Part shown: positions 15,772 to 24,597 of the stretch, piece after piece | How the letters are laid out: the number at the start of each line of letters is the position of its first letter | Position numbering within the stretch: position 1 is the first letter of the stretch | Source: CAZZEX01 sp964653285 | GTDB taxonomy: Bacteria; Chloroflexota; Anaerolineae; B4-G1 | Direction: 5' to 3' | NCBI GenBank assembly: GCA_964653285.1 | Contig: CAZZEX010000040.1 | Span: 1 to 40,701 of the forward strand | DNA: 40,701 nucleotides | The notes under the pieces: model-generated | Told to the model about the DNA's origin: nothing | The model's input: only the letters and a program-made list of their open reading frames with translations | The model's database searches: none | Program-made: the position numbers and the translations under genes

Positions 15772-17889
15772 ACACGAGCGTTTCGCGAACTACTGAAATT
15801 GGTCATTGTCCTGCTTCTGCTCACCTGGGGCTTGCGTCTCTGCTGCCTGGAGACCGTCCCTCCTGGCTGGCGGGACGACGAACTGATCAACATCCACGCT
15901 CTCTCTGGTGAACTGCTGGCGGGCCACTTTCCACTCTACTTCACCGGGGCCTCCGGCCACGAACCGCTCTACCACTACCTGCACGCTGGCGTGCACGCCG
16001 TGCTGGGATTCAACGTGCTGAGCGGGCACCTGCTCTCCGTCGCCTGCGGCACTCTCACTGTTGCGCTGACTTACGCCCTGGCTCATCGCCTTTTCGGGCG
16101 CACGACTGCCGTTATCGCATCGCTGGCGCTGACGACCTCCTTCTGGTCGCTGATGTACAGCCGCACGGCGATCCGCCACATCAGCCTGCCCCCCTGTGCC
16201 CTGGCAGCCCTCTACCTGTTCTGGCGCTCCCTTACGGACCAATCGCAAATCGCAAATCGCAAATCGCAAATTGGTCATTGGTCATTAGTCATTGGTCGTT
16301 TCATCCTCCTGGGCCTCATCGTGGGTATATCCCTCTATACCTACCCCGCTGCCCGTGTGCTCCCGGTGCTGCTTGTCCTGTTTGCCGCCTACCTGGCGCT
16401 GTTTCACCGCGACCATCCCAGTACCGGCTCTTCAGGCCGGTGCGTTCCCCATTGGCGCGGCTTCCTCCTGGCGCTGGCGATTACGGCCGTGCTGGCCGCA
16501 CCGCTGGGGGGCGCCATCGCCCAGGGGAGCAGCGAGGCCGCCGCGCAGGGCATCGGGGCCGACGCCCGGCTGGCCGAACTGGCCGTACCGTTACGGGAAC
16601 TGCGGGCTGGCAATCCCCGTCCGCTGCTGGAAAGCACGTGGACGACGCTGGGGATGTTCCACGCCACCGGCGACTCCGAATGGCTGTACAATGTCCCCCA
16701 CCGTCCGGTGTTCAATCTCCTCGGTGGAGCGCTGCTGTGGGCCGGCGTCGCGCTCTGCCTGTACCGCTGGCGGCAGCCGCGCTACTTCCTCCTGCTCCTC
16801 TGGCTGGGGTTGGGGCTGCTCCCCGCCTTCGTCAGCACTCCACCCGCCAGCCTGGGCCACACCATCCTGGCCCAGCCCATCGCCTACATCCTCCCCGCCC
16901 TGGCTCTCACCGAAGCCCACCGCTGGCTCGCCACCCGTCATTCGCCATTCGCCATTCGCCATTCGCTCTTGCTCATTTGTCACTTATCATTGGTCATTCT
17001 GTTTCTGACCACCAACGTCATCCGTGATCTTCGTGACTACTTCGTCACCTGGCCGGAGCGCGGCATGGTGCGCTTCCTCTACCGCGCCGACTACCGCGAG
17101 GCCGCCCATTACTTGGACGCTCACCCTGAGATAACCGACGTTGCCATCTCCAGCGCCCTTATGGGTCCCTGGGATCGCCTGGCGTTGGAGGTGGATACCC
17201 ATCGCGATGACGTTGCTATGCGCCTGTTCAACCCCGAACGAGTGCTGGTCTACCCGTACCCGGCTGGCGATACCTCCCACTTGATCTTGCTTTCTACCCC
17301 TGCACCTGGCCCCCTGGTGCAGGCAGTGGTAGAGCACGATATGCTTCCCCTCGTGGATGCCTGCGAGCCGTTTCAGATTTTTGCTTATCCGAGGCCATGG
17401 GCGTGGTGGCCACAGTGGACTCGGGACTGGGGCTCGCGGGCCACGCTTCACCCTTTCGCAAATGGGATGTTGCTTCTGGGCTGGGGCTGGCCCGAGGGGA
17501 TGCCCGCACCCGGCCATACCGTCCTGCTTCTCACTGGCTGGGACATCCCCGGGCCGCTCGACATACCGCCCATCCCCATCGTCGCCAACCCGCCCCCGCC
17601 AGGCATCTACTCCGGACCACGGCTGGCCGTCTTCGCTCACTTGCTCGCCGCCGATGGGACGGCCATCGTCGGTGACGATGGCCTGTGGGCGGATCCGCTC
17701 ACGCTCCGGCCCGGCGACCGCTTTTTCCAGGCCCACCGTTTCGCGCTTCTGCCCGATGCGCCTGCCGGGCCGTATACGCTGGAGTTGGGGTTGTATGATC
17801 CGATGACCGGCGACCGGTGGCCGATCCTGAAGGCCGATGACCAGCCTGCCTCTGATCGTTTCTTGATACCTGTTGGGGAGGAACCGTGA
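15673..17889 (+). CDS. GT-C (ArnT/PMT-like) glycosyltransferase B
   Basis: 738 aa; ATG 15673 overlaps the previous stop (ATGA). The first 38 residues are repeat-derived (KSQIPNPK, then LPNPAEGGGFGNP from two hairpins). TM1 follows at about 41-57 and the outer-loop acid pair D69-E70 in PPGWRDDELIN. GHEPLYHYL, YTYPAAR, YNVPHRPVF and RDLRDYFVTWPE place it in the same subfamily as A. The C-terminal beta-rich domain (about 590-738) has LAVFAHLL, LRPGDRFFQAHRF and PYTLELGLYDP. Repeats at 16240-16300, 16421-16443 and 16936-17000 fall in cytoplasmic loops or TM edges, all in frame. Likely role: outer-face sugar transfer from a lipid-linked donor. Confidence 0.88.
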   Translation: MTKSQIPNPKSSTSRNASAGLPNPAEGGGFGNPTRAFRELLKLVIVLLLLTWGLRLCCLETVPPGWRDDELINIHALSGELLAGHFPLYFTGASGHEPLYHYLHAGVHAVLGFNVLSGHLLSVACGTLTVALTYALAHRLFGRTTAVIASLALTTSFWSLMYSRTAIRHISLPPCALAALYLFWRSLTDQSQIANRKSQIGHWSLVIGRFILLGLIVGISLYTYPAARVLPVLLVLFAAYLALFHRDHPSTGSSGRCVPHWRGFLLALAITAVLAAPLGGAIAQGSSEAAAQGIGADARLAELAVPLRELRAGNPRPLLESTWTTLGMFHATGDSEWLYNVPHRPVFNLLGGALLWAGVALCLYRWRQPRYFLLLLWLGLGLLPAFVSTPPASLGHTILAQPIAYILPALALTEAHRWLATRHSPFAIRHSLLLICHLSLVILFLTTNVIRDLRDYFVTWPERGMVRFLYRADYREAAHYLDAHPEITDVAISSALMGPWDRLALEVDTHRDDVAMRLFNPERVLVYPYPAGDTSHLILLSTPAPGPLVQAVVEHDMLPLVDACEPFQIFAYPRPWAWWPQWTRDWGSRATLHPFANGMLLLGWGWPEGMPAPGHTVLLLTGWDIPGPLDIPPIPIVANPPPPGIYSGPRLAVFAHLLAADGTAIVGDDGLWADPLTLRPGDRFFQAHRFALLPDAPAGPYTLELGLYDPMTGDRWPILKADDQPASDRFLIPVGEEP
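16240..16300. repeat. R3 heptamer tract in glycosyltransferase B
   Basis: AATCGCA repeated about four times, then TTGGTCA repeated about four times. Encodes SQIANRKSQIGHWSLVIG directly before the TM leading to YTYPAAR. Confidence 0.85.
16421..16443. repeat. R1 REP-like hairpin in glycosyltransferase B
   Basis: GTACCGGC-tcttcag-GCCGGTGC; translated PSTGSSGR in a predicted cytoplasmic loop. Confidence 0.8.
16936..17000. repeat. R3 heptamer tract encoding a TM entry in glycosyltransferase B
   Basis: ATTCGCC repeated about four times, then CATTTGTCACTTATCATTGG. Encodes RHSPFAIRHSLLLICHLSL, most of the last TM before RDYF. Confidence 0.85.
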
Positions 17890-20147
17890 AGAGGCTCCCA
17901 CATCTGGCCTTTGCTGCGCTTCTCGTGGCCTATCTGGTGCTGGCTGTGGGCTACAGCCTGGCCGACCCGCTGTATGAATCCACGGATGAACTGCGCCATT
18001 TCCGCTACGTGCGGCATCTCGTCGTCTACCACAGCCTGCCTGTGCAGCGACCCGACGCCCCGCGTGCTCAGAGCCATCATCCGCCGCTCTACTACGCCCT
18101 GGGTGCACTGGTCAGTTGGTGGGTGCCTGTCGCGCAGGAGGTCTACTACGAGCCACCTGAGAATCCCTTCTGGGCCTACCGCTACTGGGAGGTGAGCGAC
18201 GACAACAAGAACCAATACCTCCACGGCGACGACGAGCCTTTCCGAGCAGGCCCCTTCCACGACATGGCCCTGGCGGTCTACGTGGTGCGTTGGATGAGCA
18301 TCCTCATCGGCGCCGGCGTCGTCTGGCTGACTTACCGCATCGGGCGTGAGATCTTCCGCGAACGTCCCAGCACCGGCTCTTCAGGCCGGTGGCCCGCGTT
18401 GGCCCTCGGCGGGACTGCGCTGGTCGCCTTCAACCCGCAGTTCCTCTATCTGAGCGGCGCGGTCAACAACGACGTTCCGGCGGCGCTGTGCGGCGCGGCG
18501 GTGCTGTTGGCATGCGTCCGGCTGGCGCGGGATGGCCCCAGCGTGCGCACCGACGTGACCCTGGGCGTCCTCTTCGGCGCAAGTCTCCTCGTCAAGTTCA
18601 ATCTCCTGGCCCTGCTGGCGTTGATCGAACTGGCCTACCTGGTCGCTGCCTGGCCCGCCCGCGACTGGCGCGCTTTTCTACGGGGCAATCTCGTCGTGAT
18701 GGGATTGGCAGCCCTGGTCTCCGGCTGGTGGTTCTGGCGCAACCAGGTGCTCTACGGCGAGCCGACCGGCCTTCAGCGCGTCACCGAACTATGGGGGATG
18801 CGCAGTCCAGTCGAGGCATGGGCGATCATCCGATTAGAACTCCCGATGGCCTGGAGCACCCTCTGGGGACGCTTCGGCTACGGGCAGGTGCCACTGCCCG
18901 ACGGCGTATACCGGGGACTGGCCTGGCTGGCGGTGGCCGGGATCGTAGGGCTGATCCTCCTGGTCGGTCGCACGGCTCGCCACCCCGTCCAGTTTACAAT
19001 TCGCAACTCACAACTGCTGCTGTTGCTGGCTGCCGTGCTGCTGTTCGCCGCCGTCCTCGTCGCCTACATCTTGGTGAGCCCAGCCGGTGCAATGGGCCGT
19101 TTCTTCTTCCCTGGCCTGCCAGCCTTCGGCCTTTTGCTCTTCCTGGGACTGAGCCAGTTTTTCCCCCGCCGCCTGATCTGGGCGGCGAGCCTGGCTGTGA
19201 CGATCGGGATGGCGGCGCTGGCCGTCTACGCCCTGGTCGGCGTGTTGGCTCCGGCCTTCGCCCGCCCCCGCCCGCTGACCGAATCCGAAATGGCGACTGT
19301 GCCCAATTCTACCGCTGTCCGGTGGATGGCAGACGGCGGCGACGTGGCGCGGCTGCTGGGCTATCAGGTTACACCGGCCGTCGTCGAGCCGGGCGGCATG
19401 GTGGAGGTCACCCTCTACTGGCAGACGTTGACCTGGGCCGACCGGGACTACGCTGTCTTCGTCCACCTGCTGAGTGAAGCGGGCACGATGGTGGCTCAGC
19501 GCGACACCTACCCTGGCCTGGGGCGCTATCCCACCACCGTCTGGGAGCCTGGCGTCGCATTCGCCGACACTTACCGCGTGCACGTCCCGGAGACGGCCTA
19601 TGCGCCGGACGTGGGTTATGTTCAGGTCGGCATGTACTTGCCCGACGGCCCGCGCCTCACCACACCAGATGGACGTGATGCGCTGTACCTGGCGACGGTC
19701 GAGATTCGGCCCCGTGCTGGCGAGTTCCCCAATCCGTTGAACGTCAACTTCGGCAATCGTGCCGCGCTGGTCGGCTACACGCTGGACCGGCGGGTGGTAC
19801 GGCCCGGCGATGCGATCCGCCTGACGCTCTACTGGCGGGCACTGGCCCCGATGGAGACAGACTACGGCGTCTTCGCCCACGTTCTCGGCGTCGAGGATCA
19901 GGTTTGGGCCAACAGCGACAGCCAACCGGCCGGTGGAGCCGCACCCACCAGCCAGTGGCACTCCGGTCAGGTTGTCGAGGATACCCACGAACTGACAGTG
20001 GGCTTGACGACCCCGCCAGACTTCTACGACATCGAGATTGGCCTGTACGTACCCGGCAGGGACCGCCTGCCGGTCGTCGCGGAGGACGGCCACTGGCTGG
20101 ACAATCGTGTGCTGTTGAGTGAAGTTCGGGTGGTGAGAGATGAGTAG
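17886..20147 (+). CDS. GT-C family membrane protein C (DUF2142-like) with duplicated C-terminal domain
   Basis: 753 aa; GTG 17886 overlaps the previous stop. TM1 is at about 6-24, then DPLYESTDELRHFRYVRH with D34-E35 and SHHPPLYYALG (62-72). This is the 'DE ... HHPPLYY' pattern of DUF2142-like/ArnT-like GT-C proteins rather than the A/B subfamily. About ten more TM segments follow. After the last TM it has two consecutive copies of the beta-rich domain: about 488-611 (LLGYQV, VTLYWQTL, VFVHLLSEAG, VQVGMYLPDG) and about 623-750 (LVGYTLDRRVVRPGD, LTLYWRAL, VFAHVLG, IEIGLYVPG). An R1 hairpin at 18370-18392 adds PSTGSSGR in a loop between early TM segments. Acceptor and donor are unknown. Confidence 0.85.
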   Translation: MKRLPHLAFAALLVAYLVLAVGYSLADPLYESTDELRHFRYVRHLVVYHSLPVQRPDAPRAQSHHPPLYYALGALVSWWVPVAQEVYYEPPENPFWAYRYWEVSDDNKNQYLHGDDEPFRAGPFHDMALAVYVVRWMSILIGAGVVWLTYRIGREIFRERPSTGSSGRWPALALGGTALVAFNPQFLYLSGAVNNDVPAALCGAAVLLACVRLARDGPSVRTDVTLGVLFGASLLVKFNLLALLALIELAYLVAAWPARDWRAFLRGNLVVMGLAALVSGWWFWRNQVLYGEPTGLQRVTELWGMRSPVEAWAIIRLELPMAWSTLWGRFGYGQVPLPDGVYRGLAWLAVAGIVGLILLVGRTARHPVQFTIRNSQLLLLLAAVLLFAAVLVAYILVSPAGAMGRFFFPGLPAFGLLLFLGLSQFFPRRLIWAASLAVTIGMAALAVYALVGVLAPAFARPRPLTESEMATVPNSTAVRWMADGGDVARLLGYQVTPAVVEPGGMVEVTLYWQTLTWADRDYAVFVHLLSEAGTMVAQRDTYPGLGRYPTTVWEPGVAFADTYRVHVPETAYAPDVGYVQVGMYLPDGPRLTTPDGRDALYLATVEIRPRAGEFPNPLNVNFGNRAALVGYTLDRRVVRPGDAIRLTLYWRALAPMETDYGVFAHVLGVEDQVWANSDSQPAGGAAPTSQWHSGQVVEDTHELTVGLTTPPDFYDIEIGLYVPGRDRLPVVAEDGHWLDNRVLLSEVRVVRDE
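18370..18392. repeat. R1 REP-like hairpin in gene C
   Basis: GCACCGGC-tcttcag-GCCGGTGG; translated PSTGSSGRW. Confidence 0.8.
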
Positions 20148-22272
20148 ACGAGGAGAGTGGGTCGCCATCACCCTGATCATGCTGCTGGCTGCTGTGCTCC
20201 GCTTCTGGATGTTGGGCGAGGCGCCGCCTGGGTTATGCCACGACGAGGTCGCCAACTGGCTCATCGCCCGCGATATCCTGGCCGGACGCCACGCCATCTA
20301 CTTCACCGCCGCCTATGGCCACGAGCCGCTGTACCAGTATGTCCAGGCTGCGACCGTCGCTCTCTTCGGCGACCACTGGCTGGGGCTCCGTTACCCTTCC
20401 GTTGCCCTCGGGTTGCTGGGCCTGGCCGCCACGTATGTGTTTATCCGGCGTCTCTTCGATGTACCCACCGCCCTGCTGGCTGGCGGCTGGCTGGCCCTGT
20501 CCTTCTGGCCCCTCTTCTACGCCCGCGTCGCCCTACGCGCCATCACGCTGCCCTTCACCGCCGCCCTCGCCGCTTACTTCCTCCTCCGCGCCACCGACCC
20601 GGCTACTAACCGCCCACACTCCCACACTCCTAATCCCCCGGTCTCCCGATCCCCCGCCCCTGGCGGACTGGCGGGCGTAGCCAACTGGCTGCTTGCGGGC
20701 TTCTTCCTCGGTCTCTCCCTCTACACCTACATGGCCGCTCGCACTCTCCCCGTCATCCTCGCCTTATTCCTCATCTACTTCTTCCTCATCTCCCCATCTA
20801 CTCCCATCCCGTGGTCCAGCATCCTCGTATTCCTCCTCATCACCGCCATCGTGTCCGTGCCGCTCGCAATCTGGCTGACGACTCACCCTGGCGCTGAGTA
20901 CCGCATCGCAGAGGTACAGGGACCCCTTGACAGGTTGCTTGCCGGAGATCCGTCACTGGTGTGGCAAAACCTGATCGCGAACCTCAAATTCTTCACCTGC
21001 GCCGGTGACCCCTGGCCGCGCCAGAACCTTCCTGGTCGTCCCGTCTTCGCTGACCCTATCAGTGCGGCGCTCTTCTGCGCGGGATTGCTCATCGCGCTCT
21101 GGCGCTGGCGTGATCCCCGCTACGGTTTCCTGCTCGTCTGGCTGGCCGGTGCGCTTGTGCCCAGCATCGTCACTTCCGTCGCCCCCAGTTCCATCCGAAA
21201 CGTCCTCGGGTTGGTGGTCGTCTTTGTCTTCCCTGCACTCGCCCTCGTCGAAGCAGGCCGTTGGCTCAAGCAAAGGATGCAGGATGCAAGATGGAGGATA
21301 CAAGATGTAAGATGGAGGATGCAAGATGCAGGACGCAAGATGCAAGATCGCTGTTCCCTGCTTCCTGCTTCCTGCTTCCTGCTTCCCGCTGCCTGCTTCC
21401 TGCTCCTTGCTCCTTGCTTTTTCCTCACCGGGCGTGATTACTTTCTCGTCTGGCCTCAGAATGATATGGTACGCTTCGACTACCAGGCAGACCTGACCGC
21501 GGTGGCCCATCGGCTGGATGAACTGCCGGCCGGGACGCCTGTCAGCGTCGCGGGCCTGTCTGTGCATACGCTCGATGGCCCAGGCCTGGAACTGGCTGCC
21601 CGACGGCACGTCCACGACGTCCGCCTGTGTGATGCCCGTGAGACCCTCGTCGTCCCTGCCGGGCATGACGCCTGGCTTTTCGTCCCTCAAGTCGTCCCTT
21701 TCGATGTTGACCTCCGGGAGCAATTGTTGGAGTGGGGGGCGGTGGTTCTTCCCCCCTGGAGGGGGGATAAGAGGGGGGTCTCGTTCACCAGTTACCGCCT
21801 ATCCGACGGCGCAGACGGTGCAGAAATACGCCGTGATCTACAGTATCTGGAAACCACGGCTGCCCTGCCCGATGGCACGCCCGTGGCGGTTCCTGTCTCT
21901 TTCGACGGGCGGCTGGTCTTCCTGGGCTACGAGTGGCTACAGCAGTCCTCCGCTCCTGGCGGCTTTCTTACTCTGCTGACGTACTGGCGCATCGAGGCCC
22001 CCTCCAGTGTCACACTCAAAATCTTCGTGCACCTGATTGATGACGCAGGCGAGCTGGTGGCCCAGCACGATGGTCTGGGTAGCCCGCCCAGGGGCTGGGG
22101 CCCCGGCGACCTGATCGTCCAGCGGCACCTGATCCCTCTGCCTGCCGGCCTGCCAACCGGCCTTTATACCCCTATTCTCGGCCTTTACGAGACGCAAGAC
22201 CCCGGACACCGGCTGACGGTGGGCGCAGTTGATCACCTGGTGCTGCCGTCATTGGAAGTGGCGTCGCCATGA
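20140..22272 (+). CDS. GT-C (ArnT/PMT-like) glycosyltransferase D
   Basis: 710 aa; ATG 20140 overlaps the end of gene C by 8 bases. TM1 is at about 8-24, catalytic pair D35-E36 in PPGLCHDEVANW, then GHEPLYQYV, LYTYMAARTLP, QNLPGRPVF and TGRDYFLVWPQ. The C-terminal beta-rich domain is at about 587-705 (FLGYEWL, LTYWRIE, IFVHLIDDAGELVAQHDG, GPGDLIVQ, GLYTPILGLYE). The last TM before RDYF is encoded almost wholly by tandem repeats (21268-21424). A CCCACACTCC tract precedes the TM leading to YTYMAAR, and an R2 hairpin (21751-21779) inserts PPWRGDKRGV before the C-terminal domain. Predicted role as for A and B. Confidence 0.88.
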   Translation: MSRRGEWVAITLIMLLAAVLRFWMLGEAPPGLCHDEVANWLIARDILAGRHAIYFTAAYGHEPLYQYVQAATVALFGDHWLGLRYPSVALGLLGLAATYVFIRRLFDVPTALLAGGWLALSFWPLFYARVALRAITLPFTAALAAYFLLRATDPATNRPHSHTPNPPVSRSPAPGGLAGVANWLLAGFFLGLSLYTYMAARTLPVILALFLIYFFLISPSTPIPWSSILVFLLITAIVSVPLAIWLTTHPGAEYRIAEVQGPLDRLLAGDPSLVWQNLIANLKFFTCAGDPWPRQNLPGRPVFADPISAALFCAGLLIALWRWRDPRYGFLLVWLAGALVPSIVTSVAPSSIRNVLGLVVVFVFPALALVEAGRWLKQRMQDARWRIQDVRWRMQDAGRKMQDRCSLLPASCFLLPAACFLLLAPCFFLTGRDYFLVWPQNDMVRFDYQADLTAVAHRLDELPAGTPVSVAGLSVHTLDGPGLELAARRHVHDVRLCDARETLVVPAGHDAWLFVPQVVPFDVDLREQLLEWGAVVLPPWRGDKRGVSFTSYRLSDGADGAEIRRDLQYLETTAALPDGTPVAVPVSFDGRLVFLGYEWLQQSSAPGGFLTLLTYWRIEAPSSVTLKIFVHLIDDAGELVAQHDGLGSPPRGWGPGDLIVQRHLIPLPAGLPTGLYTPILGLYETQDPGHRLTVGAVDHLVLPSLEVASP
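20611..20650. repeat. CCCACACTCC-type repeat in glycosyltransferase D
   Basis: Translated NRPHSHTPNPPVSRSP, in the same loop that holds other repeat families in A, B and H. Confidence 0.6.
21268..21424. repeat. Two-part heptanucleotide microsatellite encoding a linker and a TM helix
   Basis: About ten CAAGATG/GAGGATG-type units (21274-21350) encode a charged stretch (WRIQDVRWRMQDAGRKMQD). These are followed by about nine CTGCTTC/CTGCTCC-type units (21357-21420) encoding LLPASCFLLPAACFLLLAP. Confidence 0.9.
21751..21779. repeat. R2 hairpin in glycosyltransferase D
   Basis: CCCCCC-tgga-GGGGGG then ATAAGA and a second G-run; translated PPWRGDKRGV, identical to the peptide repeated in gene F. 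Confidence 0.85.
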
Positions 22273-24551
22273 AAAAAATGGAACGTATGCGTTGGCTGGG
22301 GGTGAGCCTGCTTTTGTGCCTGCTGCTGGCGCAGATGGCTTTTAGCAGTGTCCGCAAGTCGGCTACCTTCGACGAGCCCTACCACCTGGGTGCCGGTTAC
22401 GCCTATCTCCGCACTGGCGACCCACGACTGAGCTGGGAGCACCCGCCACTGGTGGACGGGCTGGCCGCGTTGCCACTGTTCCTGCGATCCGACGTCGTTC
22501 TCCCTCTCGACCATCCCACCTGGGAGCAGGCTGACATCGTCAACTTTGCCGATGTCTTTCTCTGGCAGGCCAACTTCGACCGCGCCAAAGATTTGGTTGT
22601 CGCCGGGCGCTGGCCGGTGATGAGCCTGGCGATGTTATTGGGGCTGACGTTGTTTCTGGCCCTACGCCGCTTTGCCAGCGAGTCAGTTGCCTGGCTAGGG
22701 TTGATCCTCTTCACTCTGGATCCCAACATCGTCGGCAATGGCCGGCTGGTCACGACCGACCTGGGGCTGACCTGCTTTCTCTTCATCGCTGTGTGGAGGC
22801 TGGGGGCCTACTTGAGCCGCCCGACCACCTTTAATCTCACGCTGGCAGGTCTGGCCGCTGGTCTGACGCTGTGCACCAAGTTCTCGGGTGTACTGGTCGG
22901 CCCAGTTTTTCTGTTGATAGTTCTGCTCTACCAGCCTCCTGACGGACGCGAACTCTCGCTGGGCCAGCGGGCGGTAGCGCTCGTCGGGATGGGACTGCTG
23001 GCGCTAGTCGTCGTATGGGCCGCCTACCGCTTCGAGACCGGGCCCATTACTGAGGCGGGTATGCCTCTGCCATCCCCCACCTACTGGCGGGGGATGGCGG
23101 CCGTCTACCGTCGCGTCCAGGCCAGCACGCCCACTTTCTTCCTGGGCCGAACCTACGACACCGGCCCGTGGTATTACTTTCCTGTCATCTTTGCTCTCAA
23201 GACCCCGCTGCCGACGTTGACTCTGCTGGGGTTGGGCCTGGTGCGTGTGCTTGGCCGCTGGCGACAGGCAGTCCTGTGGCTGGTCCCTGCCGCCGTCGTT
23301 TTCGCCGCTACTATTGCCAGCCCTCTCAAAATGAGCTACCGCTACATCTTGCCCGTCCTTCCTTTCGCTATCGCGCTGGCTGCTGAAAGCGTGCCATCGC
23401 GCTGCCACATCCGCCGGATCTGGCAGGTGGGGTTGGCACTGCTGGTCATCTGGGCCGCTGTGAGCGCGGCCTGTATCTACCCTCATCACCTCTCCTTTGT
23501 GAACGAACTGGGAGGCGGTCCGAAGAACGCCTATCGCCTTTTCTCTGATGCGGACTGGGGACAGAACCTGGTCGGTTTGCGGGACTCTCTAGTTGCGCAG
23601 GATGTGGCTAGCGTCGAACTGAGTTACTTCGGCAGTGCAGACCCCGCTGCCTATGGCCTGTCCTTCCACCCCTTGCCCGCTTTTCGGCGCGTGTTGGCTG
23701 GACCAGACTTCTTCGGCTATAATCCCTACATGCCCCCTCCTGGTATCTATGCCATCAGCACGACTAGCCTACAACTAGGGTTGCTCTATCGACACCGTGA
23801 CATCTACGCCGTCTTCCGCGACCGGGAGCCGGACATCCGCATTGGCTACTCCATCCACATTTACAGGCTCGCCTACCCGCCTGATATGCCTCTCAACCGT
23901 GCCGTCGTCGTTGGCCCCGCCGTGGCCGACTTGCCACCCGAGGCACTGGGGGTACAGCCTGGCTACCGGTTGGTCACCAAGTGGGCCGGTCCGGGGGCGT
24001 TCGTGCTGGCGGCAGGTGGCCCGGCCCGCTATATCGTCGAGGCAACAGTGCCACCATCGTCAGTGGTGGAGATGCTGCTCACCGGCGCCGATCTTCTGGC
24101 CGATGCTCGCCCCTTGCTAGAAATACTGCCCGGTGATCCTGTTCCAGTCACGCCTGACGGTGAACCGGTGTCACTGCCGGCCTCCTTCGACGGAGGCCCG
24201 GCGTTGGCGGGCTACGAACTGGTCGAGACCACCGTTGCGCCAGGCCAGGCTGTTGAGTTGATCACCTATTGGCGAGTTGAGGAAACAGTCGCGCCTCCGC
24301 TGGCCGTCTTCGTCCACCTGCTGGACACTGATGGGGTTGCCTTGTCACAGTGGGATGGGTGGCCAGTGGCCCTTAGCGGCCTGGAGCCTGGGGACATTGT
24401 CGTACTGCATCATCCTCTGGTTATCCCTGGCGGTGCGGCTCCGGGCCTTTACACGCTGCGAGTTGGTCTCTACCGCCCGCCCCACGGCCCACGCCTGTTT
24501 GTCGCTGGCGTCGACCATCTGCTCCTGCCATCCGTCGAGGTGAGCAAGTGA
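22269..24551 (+). CDS. GT39-type glycosyltransferase E
   Basis: 760 aa; ATG 22269 overlaps the previous stop. This second subfamily has KSATFDEPYHLGAGYAYL (D35-E36), TGDPRLSWEHPPL (50-61), WYYFPVIFALKTPLPTL, SYRYILPVLPF, YPHHLSFVNELGGGP and SDADWGQNLVGL (about 427-438). This order is that of phospholipid-carrier-dependent PMT/GT39-like proteins. Unlike its close relative G, it carries the C-terminal beta-rich domain (about 644-758: LAGYELVETTVAPGQ, LITYWRV, VFVHLLDTDG, LEPGDIVVLHH, GLYTLRVGLYRPP). It is nearly free of the dispersed repeats that crowd its neighbours. Predicted sugar transfer on the outer membrane face. Confidence 0.88.
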   Translation: MKKMERMRWLGVSLLLCLLLAQMAFSSVRKSATFDEPYHLGAGYAYLRTGDPRLSWEHPPLVDGLAALPLFLRSDVVLPLDHPTWEQADIVNFADVFLWQANFDRAKDLVVAGRWPVMSLAMLLGLTLFLALRRFASESVAWLGLILFTLDPNIVGNGRLVTTDLGLTCFLFIAVWRLGAYLSRPTTFNLTLAGLAAGLTLCTKFSGVLVGPVFLLIVLLYQPPDGRELSLGQRAVALVGMGLLALVVVWAAYRFETGPITEAGMPLPSPTYWRGMAAVYRRVQASTPTFFLGRTYDTGPWYYFPVIFALKTPLPTLTLLGLGLVRVLGRWRQAVLWLVPAAVVFAATIASPLKMSYRYILPVLPFAIALAAESVPSRCHIRRIWQVGLALLVIWAAVSAACIYPHHLSFVNELGGGPKNAYRLFSDADWGQNLVGLRDSLVAQDVASVELSYFGSADPAAYGLSFHPLPAFRRVLAGPDFFGYNPYMPPPGIYAISTTSLQLGLLYRHRDIYAVFRDREPDIRIGYSIHIYRLAYPPDMPLNRAVVVGPAVADLPPEALGVQPGYRLVTKWAGPGAFVLAAGGPARYIVEATVPPSSVVEMLLTGADLLADARPLLEILPGDPVPVTPDGEPVSLPASFDGGPALAGYELVETTVAPGQAVELITYWRVEETVAPPLAVFVHLLDTDGVALSQWDGWPVALSGLEPGDIVVLHHPLVIPGGAAPGLYTLRVGLYRPPHGPRLFVAGVDHLLLPSVEVSK

Positions 24552-24597
24552 GGCAACTCAAAGGAGTTCGCCAGATGTTCGTTGGATATGGAGGCGT

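Noticed and set aside
16987..18108. 373-aa open frame on - across genes B and C
   Set aside because: Spans two overlapping + genes and has no family pattern.
19008..20297. 429-aa open frame on - opposite gene C
   Set aside because: Shadow of the GT-C gene; it shows no TM pattern or motifs of its own.
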